DNA from: Saprospiraceae bacterium UBA7328
GTDB taxonomy: Bacteria; Bacteroidota; Bacteroidia; Chitinophagales; Saprospiraceae
DNA: 17,760 bases
Reading direction: 5' to 3'
Assembly: GCA_002471345.1 (NCBI GenBank)
Contig: DKPS01000067.1
Location: 23,565-41,324 of the forward strand
In this document: piece after piece, positions 8,215 to 13,481 of the stretch
Numbering within the stretch: the first letter of the stretch is position 1
Layout of the letters: every line of letters begins with the position of its first letter
Program-made: the position numbers and the translations under genes
Notes under the pieces: generated by a model
The model's database searches: none
What the model was told of the DNA's origin: nothing
Seen by the model: the letters and a program-made list of their open reading frames with translations, nothing else

Positions 8215-8798
8215 TGAATAATACAGTAACCATGAGCAATTCAAAAAGTCACCATACAAGACTTAATCCACTGAAGTTTGCAATGTGGATTGGTATGGGG
8301 AGCATCATGATGATGTTTGCATCATTGACTAGTGCATATTTAGTAAGAAGAGCAGGAGGAAACTGGTTAGAATTTAGTATTCCAACTGTATTCTATTACA
8401 GTACATTAGTCTTGTTAGTGAGTAGTTTGTGTCTTCATGTCGGATACTCGAGCTATAAAAAAAGAAATATACCTCTATATCAAGGTGGCTTGATCGCTGC
8501 TTTTGTTCTCGGATGCGTGTTTTTAGTATTACAATATCAAGGGTGGAATGAATTGTTTTCTATAGGGGTAGATCTTAAAGGAAACCCCTCTGGGTCATTT
8601 TTGTATGTAATTACAGGCATTCATGGCCTTCATATATTAGGTGGTTTAGCCGCTTTAGTAGTGAGCATTATTAATGCTTTCACACTTAAAAAATTTACAG
8701 AAAAAAGAAAAACCAATTTTGAACTGACACTTCAATATTGGCATTTCGTGGATATACTTTGGGTGTATCTATTGGTTTTCTTATTAATGAGCAGATAA
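8214..8798 (+). CDS. Cytochrome c oxidase subunit III, short form (first copy)
   Basis: A 194-residue five-helix protein of the subunit III family. Signature pieces are GIHGLHILGG at about residues 135-144 and LQYWHFVDILWVYL at about 173-186, which lies in the last helix. It has no enzymatic cofactor; subunit III stabilises CoxA and its proton uptake. GTG at 8214 shares one base with the ctaB stop codon, suggesting translational coupling. An alternative in-frame ATG at 8232 would remove six residues, and the sequence does not settle this. A second, longer subunit III gene follows 22 nt downstream. The pair is ordinary for Bacteroidota oxidase operons. Confidence 0.92.
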   Translation: MNNTVTMSNSKSHHTRLNPLKFAMWIGMGSIMMMFASLTSAYLVRRAGGNWLEFSIPTVFYYSTLVLLVSSLCLHVGYSSYKKRNIPLYQGGLIAAFVLGCVFLVLQYQGWNELFSIGVDLKGNPSGSFLYVITGIHGLHILGGLAALVVSIINAFTLKKFTEKRKTNFELTLQYWHFVDILWVYLLVFLLMSR

Positions 8799-8820
8799 AT
8801 AGTCAGTAAGAATAATATCA

Positions 8821-9672
8821 ATGGCAACAGAATCAACTATAATATCAGAGAAAGAAAGATGGGACGGTGGGACCCGACCGATGGGAGCCAGCTATGGAAA
8901 GCTGATGATGTGGTACTTTCTCCTTTCAGATGCATTTACATTTTCTGCATTTTTGATAGCATATGGAGCACTTCGGGTGAGTAATCCATCATGGCCAGTA
9001 CCTGATTTTGTATTTCAATTGTTACCAGAATCATTACCTGGAGAAGCAGGTGGTTGGCCTTTGATTTTTGTAACGTTTATGACTTTCGTGTTATTATTCT
9101 CATCATACACAATGGTTAGAGCTGTACAAGAAGGTGCAAGAGAGAATAAACAAGGAGTGACAGTTTGGATGGTTTGGACAATTATTGGAGGCTTGGGTTT
9201 TTTAGGATGTCAAGCATGGGAATGGAATACTCTTATTGCGAAAGAACACATGACTGTATTGACTAATCCTTTTGGAGCTCATGTAGAAAGTGGAGTTTAC
9301 CTTGAAGGAGATGGACATGATATTACAGAAGGAACAACTTTTGTTCCTGGAGACCCTTACCTCATACACAAGTATGAAGGAGAATACCATCAACTAAAAT
9401 ATAGAGTAACTGAAGGGGAAGAAACTGGAATTGTAAAGGAACAAAGCTTCGGTCCACGTGCTTTTGGAGCATTATTCTTTTGTATAACAGGTTTTCATGG
9501 ATTTCACGTGCTCTCAGGGGTAGTTTTTCTACTTATTATTCTTATAAATGTGATTAGTGGAAACTATGCCAAACGGAAGAATGGCTACGAGATGGTTGAG
9601 AAAATAGGCTTGTACTGGCACTTTGTAGATTTGGTATGGGTATTTGTTTTCCTTTTATTTTACTTACTTTAA
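8821..9672 (+). CDS. coxC: Cytochrome c oxidase subunit III, long form (second copy)
   Basis: A 283-residue subunit III homologue. It shares TGFHGFHVLSG (about residues 223-233) and LYWHFVDLVWVFVFL near the C-terminus with the preceding gene but is otherwise well diverged, so the pair is an old duplication and not a recent repeat. Hydrophobic helices lie at about 28-50, 79-99, 114-133, 213-241 and 262-282. Between the third and fourth helices there is a soluble insert at about 141-209, rich in Gly, Glu and Tyr, that the short copy lacks. Inserts here also occur in other Bacteroidota long subunits III. The gene lies 15 nt before the subunit IV gene. Confidence 0.93.
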   Translation: MATESTIISEKERWDGGTRPMGASYGKLMMWYFLLSDAFTFSAFLIAYGALRVSNPSWPVPDFVFQLLPESLPGEAGGWPLIFVTFMTFVLLFSSYTMVRAVQEGARENKQGVTVWMVWTIIGGLGFLGCQAWEWNTLIAKEHMTVLTNPFGAHVESGVYLEGDGHDITEGTTFVPGDPYLIHKYEGEYHQLKYRVTEGEETGIVKEQSFGPRAFGALFFCITGFHGFHVLSGVVFLLIILINVISGNYAKRKNGYEMVEKIGLYWHFVDLVWVFVFLLFYLL

Positions 9673-9687
9673 AAAGATAGACATAGA

Positions 9688-10101
9688 ATGGCTCACGATT
9701 ATGAAAAGTCTAAAAAAATAGCCCTTTCTACAATTCTCCTTCTAGGGGTAATTACAATTGTAGAGGTTGGAGTTGCACTACTTGGTAAAGGCTACATAGT
9801 AGAAGGATGGCATTGGCCTATATGGCTCATGGGTATCTTGATGATTGTCTTAAGTCTTACTAAAGCAGTATACATTGTTTTTGAGTTCATGCATATGAAA
9901 TATGAGATGAATGGGTTGGCAAAGTCAGTTTTACTACCTACTTTTCTTTTAGTTTGGGGAGTGATAGCCTTCTTGTATGAAGGAAATGATTGGGGAAATA
10001 GAAGAGATCTTATAGATAATAAGAACAAAGAAAAAATAGAAGAAATAGGATATCTGAAATATGATGCTCCCGATGAACTTTTAAAAGATTATACCATTTA
10101 G
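9688..10101 (+). CDS. coxD: Cytochrome c oxidase subunit IV (prokaryotic COX4 family)
   Basis: A 137-residue small membrane protein with three hydrophobic segments at about residues 11-32, 44-65 and 78-96. It contains the family core LTKAVYIVFEFMHMKYEM, which is typical of the bacterial aa3/caa3 subunit IV (COX4_pro). The C-terminal tail of about 40 residues is charged and soluble (NKNKEKIEEIGYLKYDAPDE), longer than the minimal family form but common in Bacteroidota. This subunit is accessory and has no cofactor. It is the last structural gene of the oxidase; a terminator-like hairpin starts 9 nt after its stop codon. Confidence 0.9.
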   Translation: MAHDYEKSKKIALSTILLLGVITIVEVGVALLGKGYIVEGWHWPIWLMGILMIVLSLTKAVYIVFEFMHMKYEMNGLAKSVLLPTFLLVWGVIAFLYEGNDWGNRRDLIDNKNKEKIEEIGYLKYDAPDELLKDYTI

Positions 10102-10110
10102 GAAATAATG

Positions 10111-10147
10111 AAAAGCGGAGTGAACATCACTAAGCTTTTTTTATTTT
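10111..10147 (+). terminator. Probable intrinsic terminator or attenuator after the oxidase structural genes
   Basis: The arms AAAAGC (10111-10116) and GCTTTT (10134-10139) pair perfectly, as do AGTGA (10119-10123) and TCACT (10127-10131) around an ACA loop. A two-by-two internal loop (GG/AA) separates the two stems. Seven T bases, then A and TTTT, follow directly. This is the shape of a Rho-independent terminator between coxD and the maturation genes. The hairpin also lies inside a 13-codon open frame (10108-10149). Confidence 0.6.
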
Positions 10148-10154
10148 AATTATA

Positions 10155-10167
10155 CCGCATGATGCGG
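10155..10167 (+). repeat. Perfect short inverted repeat just before the SCO-like gene
   Basis: CCGCA (10155-10159) and TGCGG (10163-10167) form a five-base-pair GC-rich stem around a three-base TGA loop, ending 8 nt before the next ATG. The palindrome also spans two adjacent ATG codons that open a six-codon frame (10159-10179) whose TGA overlaps the next gene's ATG. A role in translation control is possible but not shown. Confidence 0.4.
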
Positions 10168-10175
10168 CTCAGGTT

Positions 10176-10691
10176 ATGAAAGCTTACGGAAAATTAATTG
10201 CAGGTTCTGTTGTGTTTGTAATAATAGGTATGCCTATGCTTTCATATGTATATTTAAGGCAGGGGCTTTCATTTAGGATTGATGCGATAGAAGCCTTAAA
10301 GCAAAGCAAAGTGGACATCGATCTTACAAATGTGTTTGTTCCTGAAGTTGATCTTGTTCCTGAAATGGTCAATGCTTTTGTAGATATGGATGATGTCCCT
10401 AAAGCTCAGATGAAAGAAGTGTATGATAAGTATCAAGGGAATAAGTATTTTTCTCTGAGTACCTATTCAGAGATTTCTGAAAATGAAACTTGGGGAGAAA
10501 AGCATAAACTTGTTTTATCTAATCAAGTATTAGAGAAAGTGTTTATGGAGCATGATTTGATTTTAGTAGATACTAGTGGGCAGGTCAGAGAGTCCTATTC
10601 ATACTCTAATGAATCTTTTAAAAAATTCATTCAACATCTCAGTGTTTTACTCCCAGTCGAGTCTTCAAAAAAAATTAAGTTAGAAAGGTAA
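10176..10691 (+). CDS. SCO1/SenC-like protein lacking the copper-binding cysteines
   Basis: A 171-residue protein with an N-terminal membrane anchor (about residues 7-27) and a periplasmic domain. It occupies the place where Bacteroidota oxidase operons usually carry a SCO copper chaperone. The segment LILVDTSGQVRESYSY at about 128-143 resembles the SCO strand and turn that read as a family Asp-x-x-Gly-x-(V/I)-R motif. The body also looks like a shortened thioredoxin fold. It contains no cysteine at all, so the CxxxC copper/thiol site of SCO proteins is absent, and it is shorter than typical SCO proteins. It may be a degenerate, non-redox relative with a structural role. Family assignment rests on position plus weak similarity. 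DUF420 follows 3 nt later. Confidence 0.55.
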   Translation: MKAYGKLIAGSVVFVIIGMPMLSYVYLRQGLSFRIDAIEALKQSKVDIDLTNVFVPEVDLVPEMVNAFVDMDDVPKAQMKEVYDKYQGNKYFSLSTYSEISENETWGEKHKLVLSNQVLEKVFMEHDLILVDTSGQVRESYSYSNESFKKFIQHLSVLLPVESSKKIKLER

Positions 10692-10694
10692 TTA

Positions 10695-11231
10695 ATGGAA
10701 AAAGGAAATATAAAACTTGGAAAAAAATTGGATAGGGTAGCAGGTGTATTAAGTATCATCATATTCCTTTTGGTTGGGTTAATGAGAAGAGTTAAAATTG
10801 ATTTAGCCATTAATTCTTCAGTATTACCTCCAGTCAATGCTATTTTGAACACGTTTACGACTTTATTTCTTTTAGGTGCACTGTACATGGTGATTAGAAA
10901 AAATTACGATGCTCATATGAAGTTTATGACGGCTGCATTGATTAGTTCAGTTTTATTTCTTTTGTGCTATGTTCTTTATCATTTTACAACTGTAGAAACT
11001 TCATTTTGTCGAGAAGGCTGGATACGAACTTTTTACTATGTGGTATTACTAACGCATATCGTTTTAGCTGGGTTGAGTTTGCCATTTATACTATTTACTT
11101 ACATCAGAGCTTATACAAAACAATTTGATAAGCATAAGAGCTTGGCGAGAAAAGTTTACCCTGTTTGGCTCTATGTATCGATTACTGGACCTGTTGTATA
11201 TTTGTTATTGAAACCGTGTTACGGTTTATAA
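10695..11231 (+). CDS. DUF420 membrane protein, CtaM-like oxidase assembly factor
   Basis: A 178-residue integral membrane protein with about five helices that matches the DUF420 family. Recognisable pieces are LPPVNAILNTFTTLFLLGA in the second helix, YDAHMKFMTAALISS, YHFTTVETSF and LLTHIVLAGLSLPFIL, with conserved His residues that could bind heme or metal. The Staphylococcus aureus member, CtaM, is needed for maturation of its aa3-type oxidase, which supports an assembly role here. The ATG lies 3 nt after the SCO-like gene and the protein ends 11 nt before the CPMCKM gene, so the three genes appear to form one unit. Confidence 0.85.
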   Translation: MEKGNIKLGKKLDRVAGVLSIIIFLLVGLMRRVKIDLAINSSVLPPVNAILNTFTTLFLLGALYMVIRKNYDAHMKFMTAALISSVLFLLCYVLYHFTTVETSFCREGWIRTFYYVVLLTHIVLAGLSLPFILFTYIRAYTKQFDKHKSLARKVYPVWLYVSITGPVVYLLLKPCYGL

Positions 11232-11242
11232 AATGTCTTATC

Positions 11243-11512
11243 ATGAATAAGAAGATTATAATTTCCACTTTATTGATATTGTTATTCTCTTTCATTTCAA
11301 TAGATTTAGTTTCGCAATGCCCTATGTGTAAAATGGCAGTAGAATCTAATCAACAAAATGGAGGGACATCTGCTCAAGGATTGAATAATGGAATTCTGTA
11401 TCTTCTTTCTATGCCATATGTATTGATAGGAGCACTAGCTTTTATTTGGATAAAAAATCGAAAGAAAGAAGGAGATATATCACAAGAGGCCACCCCTCAA
11501 TTAGAAGGATGA
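11243..11512 (+). CDS. Small secreted or membrane protein with CPMCKM motif, putative copper-handling oxidase factor
   Basis: An 89-residue protein. I chose ATG 11243 because it gives a proper signal sequence (MNKKIIISTLLILLFSFISI) directly before the motif; a longer frame from 11165 would overlap DUF420 by 67 nt and lose the signal. Right after the signal come Cys26-Pro-Met-Cys29-Lys-Met31, then a conserved-looking stretch (NGGTSAQGLNNGILYLLSMP), one transmembrane helix at about 52-70 and a charged tail. Proteins of this layout recur downstream of DUF420 in Bacteroidota oxidase operons, without known function. The motif resembles the Cu(I)-binding CPxCGM of NosL, so copper delivery is a reasonable inference only. 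Confidence 0.75.
   Translation: MNKKIIISTLLILLFSFISIDLVSQCPMCKMAVESNQQNGGTSAQGLNNGILYLLSMPYVLIGALAFIWIKNRKKEGDISQEATPQLEG
11318..11335 (+). other. CPMCKM putative metal-binding motif
   Basis: These codons encode Cys-Pro-Met-Cys-Lys-Met at residues 26-31 of the 89-residue protein, immediately after the signal sequence, which places two thiols and two thioethers on the periplasmic side. The same kind of cluster in NosL binds Cu(I). Confidence 0.6.
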
Positions 11513-11522
11513 CCCTTGTTTA

Positions 11523-12200
11523 CTAAAACGGCATTGAATAGCCGACACCAACTGTAATTCCTTTATTTCTTATAGGTAAATCTAAAAGTAAATTTGAAGC
11601 GTAGTTTTGAAACGAGTGTTCATAAGAGACTTCTCCAAAGAATTTCCCAGGGCCCGCATTTGTGGATAAGCCTAACCCAATTTGCCCAAACGTTTCACCA
11701 TCATTGATTATATTATTTGTTGGAATATTTGCGATCTCTATATCGCCAATGATATTAGCTGATGTATTGATTTTAGGGTTCAAATGGAATGTGTAGCCAC
11801 CGCCAATGAAACCATATGTTTCGAGTTGAGATATTGGTAATCTATATTTTATTCTAAGTGGTATTGAAACTGCTTTTACATCTAATTCTGCTCTAATTCC
11901 AAGTGGCACTTTCACACCAAGAATTGTTTCTTCTATTGTGTATTCTAAGCCAAAGCCTTTTTTCTTGTAGGACACACCTGTACTTATGTTTAGAGATGGG
12001 TTGATATCTATTCCAACCATAGTTTCTACAAAATGACTGAGAATTGGAGTTTTTACTGCATCTATCGCATCTAAAGCACCCTGAGTATTTACGCTACTGA
12101 TATGTGCGCCATACTTGAAATTTATATCGTACTGTGCATAAATAAGAGAGGAACTTAGAATGGTAAAAACAGAGATGAGAAATATCTTTAATCCTTTCAT
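11523..12200 (-). CDS. PorT-like outer membrane beta-barrel protein
   Basis: A 225-residue protein with a clear signal peptide (cleavage near residue 22, LIYA/Q). It continues as alternating amphipathic strands such as ISTGVSYKKKGFGLEY, IPLRIKYRLPI and GEVSYEHSFQNYAS. It ends in Phe after a final strand (GITVGVGYSMPF), the usual outer-membrane insertion signal. It fits the small OMP_b-brl/PorT-like barrel family that is abundant in Bacteroidota. The ligand or role is unknown. It is convergent with the CPMCKM gene, with only 10 nt between them. Its start lies 126 nt downstream of the DUF423 gene on the same strand, a gap in which I see no clear promoter or RNA. Confidence 0.8.
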   Translation of the reverse strand: MKGLKIFLISVFTILSSSLIYAQYDINFKYGAHISSVNTQGALDAIDAVKTPILSHFVETMVGIDINPSLNISTGVSYKKKGFGLEYTIEETILGVKVPLGIRAELDVKAVSIPLRIKYRLPISQLETYGFIGGGYTFHLNPKINTSANIIGDIEIANIPTNNIINDGETFGQIGLGLSTNAGPGKFFGEVSYEHSFQNYASNLLLDLPIRNKGITVGVGYSMPF

Positions 12201-12326
12201 AACCTTATCATTTTGGTTGTATGAAAGACATCTAAACGGTGTAAATTTTTGTTATTTATGAGTTAACAGAATCAAAGAGAAGGTTAAATACTTGATTTAG
12301 CTGGAGTAAATAATATCTGTCGATAT

Positions 12327-12716
12327 TTACTTTCTAAAATATGTAAATGCTAAGGTTACCCAACCAAAGATCAAAAGTAAACCTCCAATGGGGGTAATTG
12401 GCCCCAGAATAAATGGTACAGCATGGTCAAAGTATTTGCAAAGCACAATGCCATATAATGAGCCAGAAAAGCAAATGACTCCAAGTGTAATTATTAGGTA
12501 GGCCAAACGAGTATTTCTTACTGATATATCAAGAGTACTAATGAGTAAGAGGCCAATAGAATTAATGATGAAATATTGGTTAGCAGTTGCCAAAGTACGA
12601 ATGTATTTCTCTTCAAGGCCTGGATTTAAAATGTGAGCACCAAATGCTCCTAAAACTATCGAAAACCCAATTAGGAGCGCTGAAGCGCCTATAAAATTGT
12701 TATTTGTTCTATTCAT
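12327..12716 (-). CDS. DUF423 family membrane protein (YgdD-like)
   Basis: A 129-residue protein with four hydrophobic helices, at about residues 8-28, 47-62, 70-91 and 98-126. Family marks are LGAFGAHIL at about residues 21-29, ATANQYFIINSIGLLL, CFSGSLYG and the closing TPIGGLLLIFGW. DUF423 proteins are widespread inner membrane proteins of unknown function, and nothing here narrows that. Its ATG lies one base after the stop codon of ung, so the two are probably co-transcribed, an arrangement with no obvious functional link. Confidence 0.9.
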   Translation of the reverse strand: MNRTNNNFIGASALLIGFSIVLGAFGAHILNPGLEEKYIRTLATANQYFIINSIGLLLISTLDISVRNTRLAYLIITLGVICFSGSLYGIVLCKYFDHAVPFILGPITPIGGLLLIFGWVTLAFTYFRK

Positions 12717-12717
12717 A

Positions 12718-13398
12718 TTATTCTATTTTCCAGTTGATTTGAGACTGATTTGTTTTAGTAAGAATATCATTAGCTTTTGAAAAATGTTTAGATCCAAAAT
12801 ATCCTCCTCTGGCTAATGGTGATGGATGTGGAGCTTGGAGAACATGATGCTTAGTCTGATCGATTAAATCTGATTTTGACTGAGCAAATTTCCCCCAAAG
12901 CATAAAGATCAGATTCTTTCTTAAATTTGACAATTGACTTATTACAGCATCAGTAAATATCATCCACCCTATCTTTTTATGTGAAGAGGCCAATTTATGT
13001 TCTACAGTCAGAATGGAATTGAGTAAAAAAACACCTTGATCTGCCCAGGAACTGAGATCTCCATGTCTAGGCATGTCATAGCCTAAATCTTCTTTCATTT
13101 CTTTATAGATATTGAGCAAAGAAGGTGGTATCCTTTTACCTCTTGGTACAGAAAAACTTAGTCCCATTGCTTCACCTGGACCATGATATGGGTCTTGGCC
13201 TACAATTACTACTTTAACTTCATTAAAGTGAGTAGAATCAAAAGCATTAAAAATCTTAGACCCAGGAGGATAGACTGTTTTGCCTTCAGATTTTGATAGA
13301 AGAAGATGATTTTTAATTTCCATAAAATATGGTTTCTGAAATTCATCCTTTAAAACATTCTTCCATGATTCATGGATTCTGACATCCTCTACTTTCAT
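12718..13398 (-). CDS. ung: Uracil-DNA glycosylase, family 1
   Basis: A 226-residue base-excision repair enzyme that removes uracil from DNA. The water-activating motif GQDPYH holds Asp69 and Tyr71. Phe82 (GLSFSV) stacks on uracil and Asn127 (LLNSILTVE) reads it. The Leu-intercalation loop HPSPLARGGYFG begins at His191, the general acid/base equivalent of E. coli His187. This loop appears one residue shorter than the E. coli HPSPLSAHRGFFG, with RGG replacing AHRG; it should still work because all catalytic residues are kept. Length is usual. It is divergent from the molybdenum enzyme gene, with 83 nt between their starts. Confidence 0.97.
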   Translation of the reverse strand: MKVEDVRIHESWKNVLKDEFQKPYFMEIKNHLLLSKSEGKTVYPPGSKIFNAFDSTHFNEVKVVIVGQDPYHGPGEAMGLSFSVPRGKRIPPSLLNIYKEMKEDLGYDMPRHGDLSSWADQGVFLLNSILTVEHKLASSHKKIGWMIFTDAVISQLSNLRKNLIFMLWGKFAQSKSDLIDQTKHHVLQAPHPSPLARGGYFGSKHFSKANDILTKTNQSQINWKIE

Positions 13399-13481
13399 AC
13401 TTCAAATTACCAAAAAACAAATACAATTCTCATCAATCCTACTACTTCATTAGTTACATTAGCCATTCTTCTATCTTAATT

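Noticed and set aside
11165..11242. A longer start (ATG 11165) for the CPMCKM gene
   Set aside because: It would overlap the DUF420 gene by 67 nt and put a non-signal stretch before a good signal peptide; ATG 11243 gives a clean secreted protein.
11529..11544. CGGC...GCCG hairpin near the convergent gene ends
   Set aside because: Only four base pairs with an eight-base loop, lying in coding sequence of the outer membrane protein and without a T run.
12305..12330. Inverted repeat GTAAAT...ATTTAC at the end of the DUF423 gene
   Set aside because: The stem is AT-only with a bulge, overlaps the stop codon and has no T run on the minus strand; I do not call it a terminator.
13399..13481. Promoter elements in the gap between ung and the molybdenum enzyme gene
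   Set aside because: Near matches such as TAATTTG (minus) are one base short of TAnnTTTG and no convincing -33 element accompanies them; promoters must exist here, but I cannot place them.
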